Source: a bacterium
GTDB taxonomy: Bacteria; Patescibacteriota; Minisyncoccia; Ryanbacterales; GWA2-47-10b
NCBI GenBank assembly: GCA_027624915.1
Contig: JAQBTR010000001.1
Location: 1-35,608, forward strand
Direction of reading: 5' to 3'
Length of the DNA: 35,608 nucleotides
Every line of letters starts with the position of its first letter. The first letter of the stretch is position 1. Below, in pieces: positions 25,871 through 31,610 of this stretch. The notes below the pieces were generated by a model that did not search any database, was not told the origin of the DNA, and worked only from the letters and a program-made list of their open reading frames with translations. Made by a program: the position numbers and the translations under genes.

Positions 25871-26193
25871 AAATAAAAGGATTGAAATTTATAACAAAGT
25901 ACATAAAAAAGCCAGGGTCAGAGGCAATCATTCCCTTTGCTGACTTTATTTGGCAAGCAACAATAATAACGCTCATTGTCGGCGTAACTGCGCTTATTGC
26001 ATATGATGCATACGTTTTTATCTTTAGAGTTCAGGTACTTGAAAAAATCAATATAGAAATCATACCTGGTGGTGGGGTTCAAGAGGTAAATGACAAGTTA
26101 CTCAAGCAGGCAGTTGATATTTTCGAAGAGAGGGAAAGAGTTTCCCGTCCTGTTTTTGTGCCGTTGCCGGTGGCTGAAGAAGAGGAAGAGTAA
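25867..26193 (+). CDS. Small bitopic protein at the end of pilMNO
   Basis: A 108-aa protein with a basic N-terminus (KIKGLKFITKYIKKPG), one transmembrane helix (about 32-55), and an exported tail containing EIIPGGGVQEVNDKLLKQAVDIFEER and a final Glu run. It occupies the place of PilP but has no PilP-like beta domain or lipobox. Four-base overlap with pilO suggests a structural partner of that complex. I do not recognise a family. Confidence 0.8.
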   Translation: MKIKGLKFITKYIKKPGSEAIIPFADFIWQATIITLIVGVTALIAYDAYVFIFRVQVLEKINIEIIPGGGVQEVNDKLLKQAVDIFEERERVSRPVFVPLPVAEEEEE

Positions 26194-26203
26194 AAAAATA
26201 AAT

Positions 26204-26247
26204 AGTTATCCCTAGGATTAAACCCGGGTTTAATCCTAGGGATAACT
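26204..26247. repeat. 44-bp perfect palindrome
   Basis: Each 22-nt half is the exact reverse complement of the other with no spacer; the left half starts AGTTATCCCTAGGATTAAAC and the centre is CCCGGG. It sits 10 bp after the last pilus gene and touches the duplicated tRNA 3' end at 26247. It could end transcription weakly, form a cruciform, or mark a recombination or protein-binding site. Confidence 0.92.
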
Positions 26248-26262
26248 CCCGGGAGGGAATCG
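26247..26262 (-). repeat. Duplicate of the tRNA-Arg 3' end
   Basis: TCCCGGGAGGGAATCG at 26247-26262 is identical to 26391-26406, the acceptor/T-arm end of tRNA-Arg. The stretch between has a perfect GCTTTGCT/AGCAAAGC hairpin (26262-26282) and a TCGAACC/GGTTCGA pair that also looks T-arm-like. Such tRNA 3' duplications are what integrases leave, but no integrase gene is present here. Confidence 0.65.
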
Positions 26263-26342
26263 CTTTGCTCCATCAGCAAAGCCCACGTGCGCTCGCTCGA
26301 ACCAATGGCGCTCGCTTCGGTTCGATTCCTCTATGAAATACA

Positions 26343-26377
26343 ACAAAACAAAAAAGCACCAGTTTTAACTGGGCTTT
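26343..26377 (-). terminator. Terminator after tRNA-Arg
   Basis: Stem AGC-CCAGTT / AACTGG-GCT with one bulged base (26355-26375), followed on the minus strand by a TTTTTTGTTTTG tract. It ends the exonuclease-tRNA transcript. Confidence 0.75.
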
Positions 26378-26388
26378 CTTATTTTGTG

Positions 26389-26460
26389 TGTCCCGGGAGG
26401 GAATCGAACCCCCATCTAGGGCTTAGAACACCCCAGCTTTATCCATTAAGCTACCGGGAC
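26389..26460 (-). tRNA. tRNA-Arg (anticodon TCT)
   Basis: Minus-strand cloverleaf: acceptor GTCCCGG / CCGGGAC, D-arm AGCTTAATGGATAAAGCT, anticodon loop GTTCTAA giving TCT (reads AGA/AGG), T-arm GGGGGTTCGATTCCCTC. Discriminator A is followed by CAC, so CCA is not encoded, unlike the tRNA-Gly. It lies 11 bp after the exonuclease gene on the same strand. Confidence 0.94.
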
Positions 26461-26471
26461 ATAAAGCTATC

Positions 26472-27008
26472 TTATAATTCTCTTAGTTTTTTGTATACCT
26501 CGTATGCGCGTTCGGCACCATTTACTGCCCTATGCGGGTAAGGTTCTTTTGGGATCTCAAAATATTCACATACACCAGAAAGTTTGTGGTAATTAATGTC
26601 AGGTGTGCCGTGTAATTTCTCATACGATGCTGTAAATACATCAATTGTGTGGTAGTCGAGCGGATTTGTTATGCCTGTACTCGTAAACGCTGCCTGCAAA
26701 AAAGTCCAATCAAATGGAGTGTTCCATGCTGCAAATATAGAATCTTGTGCAGCTTCAGCATACTGCTCCAGGCTTTCTTTTAATGAGAGGGCGTCCTCCC
26801 AATCCTCCTCCTTATAACCATTTACTTTTAGAGCCTCGGTTGTGGCGGTTTCGATATGTTCTGGTTTTACTTTTATATTAACTCGAGCCACCTCTTCCAA
26901 AGTTTCTATATCAGCGATGATAGCCCCAATCTCAATGACCTCGTGCTCCAGTGGATTGAGCCCGGTCATTTCTAGATCAGTAAAAGCAATAAATTTTGGT
27001 TTTTCCAT
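26472..27008 (-). CDS. DnaQ-like 3'-5' exonuclease with an altered Exo III motif
   Basis: A 178-aa DEDDh-fold protein related to the DNA polymerase III epsilon subunit. Exo I is intact (D11 and E13 in FTDLEMTGLNP), Exo II is intact (D100 in NTPFDWTFL) and Exo III has H159, but the acid expected five residues later is G164 (HRAVNGAERA instead of HRAxxDA). Losing this metal ligand should lower or abolish catalysis unless E166 substitutes. ATG 27008 is preferred over an upstream GTG because EKPKFIAFTDLE is the normal N-terminus. Confidence 0.88.
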   Translation of the reverse strand: MEKPKFIAFTDLEMTGLNPLEHEVIEIGAIIADIETLEEVARVNIKVKPEHIETATTEALKVNGYKEEDWEDALSLKESLEQYAEAAQDSIFAAWNTPFDWTFLQAAFTSTGITNPLDYHTIDVFTASYEKLHGTPDINYHKLSGVCEYFEIPKEPYPHRAVNGAERAYEVYKKLREL

Positions 27009-27125
27009 CCCGTTAGAGATAGGAAGCGCTAGCACTTCCGTATATTAAATGATTAATTTTGATCAAGATTTGTATTTAGACTATTAGGATTGTTTTTTCA
27101 GCTGTTAAAATATCTCTAACGGGAT
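27007..27125 (-). promoter_or_regulatory. Exonuclease promoter flanked by a 15-bp inverted repeat
   Basis: On minus, TTGATC (27066-27061), a 16-bp spacer and TATACG (27044-27039) form a promoter. An imperfect 18-bp palindrome (GGAAGTGCTAGCGCTTCC, 27022-27039) lies just after it. A perfect 15-bp repeat joins 27111-27125 (after the upstream protease gene) to 27007-27021, which covers the ribosome-binding region and the first bases of the ATG. Only read-through RNA contains both arms. Confidence 0.6.
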
Positions 27126-27128
27126 CCA

Positions 27129-27758
27129 CTAAAATATTGGCCCTCCTACAATCGCTACTGTAATAAAGCTACTAATATACCCAACAACAGGAAGTAGAAG
27201 GTAGATTACAGCAAATACTAAAATAAATCCAAAGCCCCCAAGCATCATCTCAAATCGGAGCGCCTGTCTTGGGAAAAACGCATGGAATAGCTTTGAGCCA
27301 TCGAGCGGTGGAATAGGAAGCATATTGAGTACTGCGAGCCACACATTGATAACCATAATCATGGTAGCCCCTATCAAAAATGCTTCTGTTGTTGGACTTT
27401 GTGGCAAAAGATGAGAGAAGCGAACGAACATGCCGAACACGACAGCAAGCAACAAATTAGATGCGGGCCCTGCAAATCCAACAATGGCAGGCCCCCATTT
27501 TTGATTCTTTAGGTTGTAGGGATTGTAAGGTACCGGTTTTGCAGCACCAATAAAGATACCGCCAATTAAAAGAGATAGTGCAGGCAAGATTAGAGACCAA
27601 AATATGTCCAAATGAGGCAGTGGATTCAGGGTCAATCGACCGGCATAAGCTGCCGTCTTGTCCCCCTGCATATAGGCTACTACCCCATGGGCTACTTCGT
27701 GGATTACGACCGACATCATGAGGATTGCTAATTGGAGGATAAATAGTGTTGCGTCCAT
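27129..27758 (-). CDS. Site-2 protease family membrane metallopeptidase (M50)
   Basis: A 209-aa, roughly five-to-six-helix intramembrane zinc protease. The HExxH motif is H20-E21-H24 in VVIHEVAHGVVAYMQGD, and the third ligand is D153 in NMLPIPPLDGSKLF. The core is minimal with no PDZ domain, as in the short bacterial M50 group. Substrates are unknown; the family cleaves anti-sigma factors, signal peptides or membrane remnants. It is divergent from rpmB. Confidence 0.93.
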   Translation of the reverse strand: MDATLFILQLAILMMSVVIHEVAHGVVAYMQGDKTAAYAGRLTLNPLPHLDIFWSLILPALSLLIGGIFIGAAKPVPYNPYNLKNQKWGPAIVGFAGPASNLLLAVVFGMFVRFSHLLPQSPTTEAFLIGATMIMVINVWLAVLNMLPIPPLDGSKLFHAFFPRQALRFEMMLGGFGFILVFAVIYLLLPVVGYISSFITVAIVGGPIF

Positions 27759-27766
27759 AGGTTATG

Positions 27767-27958
27767 TATGATATAAAAGCTGGTAAAGGGGTTGTGTCCG
27801 AACTCCATTTCTATCAAAACCTCCAGATTTTGGCTACAGCTTGGCAAAATACTCTCACTATATACGCTGTATATGGCTCGAATATTTTACCTGCGCTTCG
27901 CTCAAAATCTGACAATTTTGATGAAGAAAGCAAGTTCGGACGCAACCCCATGTAAATT
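27767..27958 (+). other. Structured leader or small inverted-repeat element before rpmB
   Basis: A TATGAT box at 27767-27772 could start a leader of about 180 nt. It is closed by a 17-bp helix, GGGGTTGTGTCCGAACT (27788-27804) with AGTTCGGACGCAACCCC (27933-27949), paired throughout with one G-U. Inside are ATATAC/GTATAT and two similar CAAAA-N8-TTTTG hairpins. It may be an L28 autoregulatory leader or a MITE-like insertion; no protein-coding gene is seen. Confidence 0.6.
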
Positions 27959-28144
27959 ATGGCAAGAGTCTGCACACAATGTAGTAAGGGTTCTCAGATG
28001 GGTGGCAAGCGCCGCCTTCTTCGTGCTCATTATAACCCAACTAAGTGGGAGCGAAAACAGCCCAATCTGCAATGGTCTAAGGTTGGAGATGGCCCGCGCC
28101 GCAAAGTGTGCACAACCTGTATCCGTAAGAACAAAGCTGCTTAA
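27959..28144 (+). CDS. rpmB: 50S ribosomal protein L28
   Basis: A 61-aa large-subunit protein. It starts MARVCTQCSKGSQMGGKRRL and has the characteristic Arg-rich middle and VCTTCIRKNKAA end. Two CxxC pairs (C5/C8 and C51/C54) make it the zinc-binding type. The start follows the structured leader by nine bases with no Shine-Dalgarno sequence. A terminator follows at once, so it is monocistronic. Confidence 0.92.
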   Translation: MARVCTQCSKGSQMGGKRRLLRAHYNPTKWERKQPNLQWSKVGDGPRRKVCTTCIRKNKAA

Positions 28145-28146
28145 TT

Positions 28147-28176
28147 AAAAGAACGCCCGAGGGCGTTCTTTTGGTT
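28147..28176 (+). terminator. Intrinsic terminator after rpmB
   Basis: Perfect 12-bp stem AAAAGAACGCCC / GGGCGTTCTTTT (28147-28158 with 28161-28172) ending in TTTT. Confidence 0.92.
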
Positions 28177-28204
28177 CGTGCATGTTCAAGTCTTAATGTT
28201 TCTA

Positions 28205-28210
28205 TATAAT
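28205..28210 (+). promoter_or_regulatory. -10 box of the 70-aa membrane protein gene
   Basis: Consensus TATAAT ends exactly six bases before ATG 28217, again predicting a leaderless mRNA. Confidence 0.6.
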
Positions 28211-28216
28211 AGAAAC

Positions 28217-28429
28217 ATGCCAAGCATCGAATTTATCGGCTTCACACTTGAATTCATCGGCAAGATTATGATCGCCTACACTGCGGTCAGTGTTCATTAT
28301 CGTGTCTGGAAAGAACATGCGGTAGATGAGAGGGTTTTTTCAGAAATGAAAAGAGAGCGCCTTCTAGGTTTGTTGGGTATCATATTGATGGTTATTGGAT
28401 ATTTGCTTGAGGCCCCATTTAAGTTTTGA
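28217..28429 (+). CDS. Small two-helix membrane protein
   Basis: A 70-aa protein starting MPSIEFIGFTLEFIGKIMIAYTAVSV (first amphipathic/transmembrane helix), a charged linker (HYRVWKEHAVDERVFSEMKRERL), then a second helix (LLGLLGIILMVIGYLLEAPF). ATG 28217 is chosen by the TATAAT spacing; a longer frame reaching upstream would cross this promoter. No family is recognised, but the helix-charged-loop-helix layout is typical of small CPR membrane proteins. Confidence 0.7.
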   Translation: MPSIEFIGFTLEFIGKIMIAYTAVSVHYRVWKEHAVDERVFSEMKRERLLGLLGIILMVIGYLLEAPFKF

Positions 28430-28545
28430 TTGACTATATTATAGTGTAGGGGGTAGGTTACTTTTGTAGCTAGAACTTTGTACCCCAGGGCACCCTCTTT
28501 TCTGCTTCGCAGAATTTACCTTGTAGCAAAAAAGGAATGGAAAAA
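28430..28545 (+). other. Leader before the RibD-like gene
   Basis: TATTAT at 28437-28442 is a possible -10 without a good -35. The following sequence can pair GGGGTA with TACCCC (about 28450-28490), AGGG with CCCT, and TTCTGC with GCAGAA. It does not match the FMN riboswitch or another class I know, and it has no leader-peptide frame. Confidence 0.35.
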
Positions 28546-29451
28546 ATGCCAGAATACGAAATAGGCCTAAGAATAACTGGGGACTACCGAAAAGAGTTTC
28601 CAGATCTTCGAGTAGCAGAACTCCCCGAAATTCTCAAAAAAGAATACGGTGGAGACTTTGAGTTTTTGCCAGTTCCAGGGGACCGTCCCCTCGTTTACAT
28701 AAATTTTGTCATGTCACAGGGTGGAGTGTTCAATCTGAAAGATAATCCTGGTGGTGGGCCAATTAGTCAGGGCAACCAGGCTGATGCATTCGGTATGGCA
28801 CTTTTGCGCTCAAGTGCTGATGCGGTCATGGTTGGCTCAGGAACTCTCAATGGTGAGCCGAGTCACGTGTGGGACACTGACTTTATCTTCGACAACTTTC
28901 CTCAGATGAAGGGAAGGGAAGACTTACGCGAAGCTTTTGCTTCGTGGCGAAAGTCTCTTGGCAGGAAGCATGATACCCCTCCAACATATTTCATGACTAA
29001 CTCTGGAAAAATCGATTTTACAGCACAAGCATTTCAGGGTGAGGCTGGAGCCGGACCTTTTATAGTTACAGGTCGTCGTGGAGCGAGTCAGATTCAACAG
29101 GACATGCCCGACTTCCGTGACTTTGTCATCGCGAGCGACGAAGTTGGCAATCTCGATGAGAAGTCTATGCTTGAGACGATACGTCGTGAGCACGGAGTCC
29201 AAATGCTTTTACACGAAGGAGGGCGAGGCGTTGTTGATGCTCTTGCCAACAAGGGCCTTGTTGATGAATTTTTCCTGACCATAATTAATAAAAAGCCCGT
29301 TGGTGATATCGGCGAAAGAAATGCACAAAAACTTTTCCAGACGACTAATGGCGGGTATCCAACTTCAGCAAAAGTAATAACCAATCGACTCGATGCGACG
29401 GGGGAAGCAGAAATGCTCAATCTCGACTATCGAGGAGTACGAGGACTTTAG
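28546..29451 (+). CDS. RibD C-terminal / dihydrofolate-reductase-like reductase
   Basis: A 301-aa protein whose core matches the RibD_C/DHFR-like fold: NFVMSQGGVFNLKDN, the SxADAVMVGSGTL nucleotide-binding segment, and the MLLHEGGRGVVDALANKGLVDEFFLTI signature. The partner deaminase domain of bifunctional RibD is absent. It may reduce a pyrimidine or pterin substrate with NADPH; riboflavin versus folate role cannot be told from sequence. ATG 28546 is preferred because AAGGA lies nine bases upstream; ATG 28537 touches that site. An insertion (about 100-135) lengthens it beyond usual. GC-rich codons resemble leuA more than the pilus genes. Confidence 0.8.
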   Translation: MPEYEIGLRITGDYRKEFPDLRVAELPEILKKEYGGDFEFLPVPGDRPLVYINFVMSQGGVFNLKDNPGGGPISQGNQADAFGMALLRSSADAVMVGSGTLNGEPSHVWDTDFIFDNFPQMKGREDLREAFASWRKSLGRKHDTPPTYFMTNSGKIDFTAQAFQGEAGAGPFIVTGRRGASQIQQDMPDFRDFVIASDEVGNLDEKSMLETIRREHGVQMLLHEGGRGVVDALANKGLVDEFFLTIINKKPVGDIGERNAQKLFQTTNGGYPTSAKVITNRLDATGEAEMLNLDYRGVRGL

Positions 29452-29466
29452 GGTCCTCTTTTTATA
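29441..29466 (+). terminator. Terminator overlapping the end of the RibD-like gene
   Basis: GAGGAC / GTCCTC (29441-29446 with 29453-29458) with the stop codon in the loop, followed by TTTTTTAT. Confidence 0.8.
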
Positions 29467-29479
29467 TAATTTAGACAAA

Positions 29480-29565
29480 AAGCCCACAAACTTCTTCACT
29501 CATTCTCGCCTTGCTCCGAGGTTGAAGCTTGCAGCTTTAAAAACCATTCAGAAGTTTGTGGGCTT
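29480..29565. repeat. 16-bp inverted repeat enclosing 54 bp
   Basis: AAGCCCACAAACTTCT (29480-29495) and AGAAGTTTGTGGGCTT (29550-29565) are perfect complements. Inside is a smaller AAGCT-TGC-AGCTT hairpin. A TATAAT at 29465-29470 lies ten bases before the left arm, and it ends five bases before the leuA promoter. Candidate small structured RNA or insertion remnant. Confidence 0.7.
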
Positions 29566-29570
29566 CTTAC

Positions 29571-29598
29571 TTGACCAATTTCCTGGAAGGGATATATT
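29571..29598 (+). promoter_or_regulatory. Promoter of the leuA leader
   Basis: TTGACC (29571-29576), a 16-bp spacer and TATATT (29593-29598). The -10 ends six bases before the leader-peptide ATG at 29605, so the leader peptide itself would be read from a leaderless mRNA. Confidence 0.7.
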
Positions 29599-29604
29599 GA
29601 AGAC

Positions 29605-29670
29605 ATGATTAAATCTCTTCTTCTGGGGCTCCTCCTTGCCACCGACTGTGGAAGATTTACTCGTGCCTAG
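29605..29670 (+). CDS. leuL: leuA leader peptide (21 aa, Leu-rich)
   Basis: ATG 29605 to TAG 29668-29670 encodes MIKSLLLGLLLATDCGRFTR plus a final Ala. Six Leu codons cluster at positions 5-7 and 9-11 (CTT CTT CTG GGG CTC CTC CTT). It lies between the promoter and an intrinsic terminator in front of a 2-isopropylmalate synthase gene, the classic layout of a leucine attenuator. Pairing of CTTGCCAC with GTGGAAG (29635-29654) makes a 1:2 hairpin. GTGGAAGATTT (29648-29658) can instead pair with AAGTCCTCCAC (29695-29705) as antiterminator. Stalling at Leu codons would free the second strand and allow leuA transcription. Confidence 0.85.
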   Translation: MIKSLLLGLLLATDCGRFTRA

Positions 29671-29694
29671 TTGCAACTCCAAATAGATACAAGC

Positions 29695-29723
29695 AAGTCC
29701 TCCACTCCGGAGGACTTTTCTGT
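29695..29723 (+). terminator. leuA attenuator terminator
   Basis: Perfect 9-bp stem AAGTCCTCC / GGAGGACTT (29695-29703 with 29709-29717), loop ACTCC, then TTTTCTGT. The 5' arm is also the target of the antiterminator pairing from within the leader ORF. Confidence 0.88.
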
Positions 29724-29747
29724 CCCTTAACAATTGAGGGTGGTGAC

Positions 29748-31334
29748 ATGATTGAACTACGACGATCTCATATTGATATATTCGATACGACTCTTCGTGA
29801 TGGCGAACAAGCTGGGCATCAGATGAGCCCAGATACCAAACTTGCAATTGCACATCGTTTGGCAGATATTGGCGTCAATGTAATTGAGGCTGGATTTCCC
29901 AGTTCTTCTCCTACAGATTTTGGAGCGGTTGAGGCAATCGCACGCGAAGTCCGCGACCCAATTATTACATCCCTTGCACGGATAGTTCCTGGAGACATTG
30001 AGCCCGCATGGCGTGCGATTGAGCATGCGGCACGCCCGCGAATTCATGTATTTGCGTCTACCAGCCCCATACACATGGAGAAAAAGCTGCGCATGACTCC
30101 TGACGAGGTTCTTGCGAGAACCGGGGAGGCTGTGCGTCTTGCTAAGTCGTATTGTGATGATGTTGAGTTCTCTCCGGAGGATGCAACACGAACCGAGCCC
30201 GAGTTTTTGGCGACTATCGTGAAGCTCGCGATTGCCGAAGGGGCTCAAGTCATCAACATACCCGACACAGTAGGTTATATTGTGCCACACATGTTCGCGC
30301 GGCTTCTCAATAATCTTCTGGCTCGCGTGCCAGAGCTCGATCCAAACCACGGAACTCGCACGCTTAGTGTTCATTGTCATAATGATCTTGGTAATGCTGT
30401 TGCCAACACACTCGTTGGCGTCATGTATGGTGCACGTCAAGTTGAGGGATGTTTTGTCGGTATTGGTGAACGCGCCGGCAATGTCGCACTCGAGCAAGTA
30501 ATTATGAACATTAAGATTCATGGCCAAGATGGCGACTACTACTCTGGATTTGAAACCGGAATTGATACCACACAACTTGTGCCGTTGTGTCAATTTATCT
30601 CTGGTGCGATTGGCTATCCAATTCCGCTTCATCAGTCAATTATTGGAGACGGTGTGTTTATGCATAGCTCTGGCATTCATGCCGATGGTGTGCGCAAGGA
30701 TGCGGGCACATACGAAATTATGAGTCCAGCGTCGGTTGGACACGGCACGGCAAAGCCCAAGCTCGTGACTCATATGGGAAGAGGCGGCATCGCCGGATAT
30801 CTCGAAGGGCTTGGGTACAAGGATGGCGATTCACTAGCCGTTGAAATATACCCACACTTCATTGCCCTTGCTGGCGTAAAAGGCGAGCTCACGGCAGAAG
30901 ACATGCACATGCTTGTTCAAGAGGTTCATGCACGAGACGAGGCACTACGGAGCAATCTTTTTCATTTTCCGGATGTATACTCAATAGATTTTCGTCCCAA
31001 TTGGGCAAGAGTTCGCATTAAGAGAAATGAAGATGTGTTTTATGGCGTATCCAATGGAAGAGATGGTGTTGTGAGTGCTGTTATGCTCTCCATCCAGAAT
31101 GCTCTTCATGCACATGGCGTTTCAATTGCACATAACATTACACTCGATGACTATAGAGTTGAAAAAGGTGGGGGTGGGCCAGAAGCAAATGCATGGACAA
31201 TTGTTAAGCTTCGCCACGGTGACAATATTGGTATGGCGCGAGCTGGCGACACTGATGTTGTTGTAGCATCTGCCAAGGCATACCTGGCGGCCATCAACAA
31301 TCTCATCCACCACCCGTTTACTATCAATAGCTAG
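29748..31334 (+). CDS. leuA: 2-isopropylmalate synthase
   Basis: A 528-aa enzyme that condenses acetyl-CoA with 2-oxoisovalerate in the first step of leucine synthesis. The TIM-barrel part carries the metal and substrate residues: D13 in FDTTLRDGEQAG and H209/H211 in SVHCHNDLGNAVANT, with the HMGL signature VEGCFVGIGERAGN. The communication segment has HQSIIGDGVFMHSSGIHADGV, and the C-terminal LeuA dimer domain (about 390-528) is present, so leucine feedback inhibition is expected. ATG 29748 has a good site (GAGGGTGG). No other leu or ilv gene is in the window. A related acyl-transferring synthase, such as citramalate synthase, cannot be excluded, but the Leu-rich leader supports leucine. Confidence 0.93.
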   Translation: MIELRRSHIDIFDTTLRDGEQAGHQMSPDTKLAIAHRLADIGVNVIEAGFPSSSPTDFGAVEAIAREVRDPIITSLARIVPGDIEPAWRAIEHAARPRIHVFASTSPIHMEKKLRMTPDEVLARTGEAVRLAKSYCDDVEFSPEDATRTEPEFLATIVKLAIAEGAQVINIPDTVGYIVPHMFARLLNNLLARVPELDPNHGTRTLSVHCHNDLGNAVANTLVGVMYGARQVEGCFVGIGERAGNVALEQVIMNIKIHGQDGDYYSGFETGIDTTQLVPLCQFISGAIGYPIPLHQSIIGDGVFMHSSGIHADGVRKDAGTYEIMSPASVGHGTAKPKLVTHMGRGGIAGYLEGLGYKDGDSLAVEIYPHFIALAGVKGELTAEDMHMLVQEVHARDEALRSNLFHFPDVYSIDFRPNWARVRIKRNEDVFYGVSNGRDGVVSAVMLSIQNALHAHGVSIAHNITLDDYRVEKGGGGPEANAWTIVKLRHGDNIGMARAGDTDVVVASAKAYLAAINNLIHHPFTINS

Positions 31335-31357
31335 GCACGCACCTAGCTATTTTATTT
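31327..31357 (+). terminator. Terminator of leuA
   Basis: ATAGCTAGG / CCTAGCTAT (31327-31335 with 31342-31350), then TTTATTTGTT. The leuA stop codon lies in the left arm. Confidence 0.9.
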
Positions 31358-31383
31358 GTTAAGTTAACTTGACATGCTATAAT
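31356..31383 (+). promoter_or_regulatory. Promoter and candidate operator of the XRE regulator gene
   Basis: TTGTTA (31356-31361), 16 bp, TATAAT (31378-31383). Between the boxes is the palindrome AAGTTAACTT (31361-31370), part of an 18-nt motif (31358-31375) that recurs at 31974-31991 with two differences. Its position between -35 and -10 suits repressor binding and autoregulation. Confidence 0.6.
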
Positions 31384-31409
31384 CTAAGAAGTACATTGAA
31401 AGTAAGGTT

Positions 31410-31610
31410 ATGAAAGGGTCGGTAAAAAATTATGTATATGAATGTCGCACGAACGCCGGTGTTACCCAAGAAGATTTAGGAGATTCTGTTGGGGTCACTC
31501 GCCAGACGATTATCGCGATAGAAAAAGGAAATTATACTCCATCGGTACTTTTGGCTCTTAAGATAGCAAAATTTTTTAAAAAATCGGTTAATGACATCTT
31601 TATATTATGA
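31410..31610 (+). CDS. Small XRE-family transcriptional regulator
   Basis: A 66-aa single-domain helix-turn-helix protein: VYECRTNAGVTQEDLGDSVGVTRQTIIAIEKGNYTPSVLLALKIAKFFKKSVNDIF. The TQEDLGDSVGVTRQTIIAIE segment is the HTH itself. This short type often sits beside a small membrane protein gene, as here (4-nt overlap). An AAGG site precedes the ATG. It probably binds the AAGTTAACTT-containing motif in its own promoter. Confidence 0.93.
   Translation: MKGSVKNYVYECRTNAGVTQEDLGDSVGVTRQTIIAIEKGNYTPSVLLALKIAKFFKKSVNDIFIL

Noticed and set aside
26204-26247. Similarity of TAGGGATAAC in the palindrome to half of the I-SceI homing site
   Set aside because: Only ten bases match, the rest differs, and no homing endonuclease or intron is present.
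26287-26541. 84-aa plus-strand ORF with PGRESNPHLGLRTPQLYPLSYRD
   Set aside because: It is the antisense of tRNA-Arg, a well-known false protein in annotations, and also overlaps the exonuclease end.
27764-27955. 63-aa plus-strand ORF before rpmB
   Set aside because: It lies wholly in the inverted-repeat leader and its composition does not look like protein.
28430-28545. FMN riboswitch before the RibD-like gene
   Set aside because: The region is too short and lacks the conserved six-stem core sequence of that element.
29757-30632. 291-aa minus-strand ORF inside leuA
   Set aside because: Long only because of the codon composition of leuA; no domain is seen and leuA is certain.
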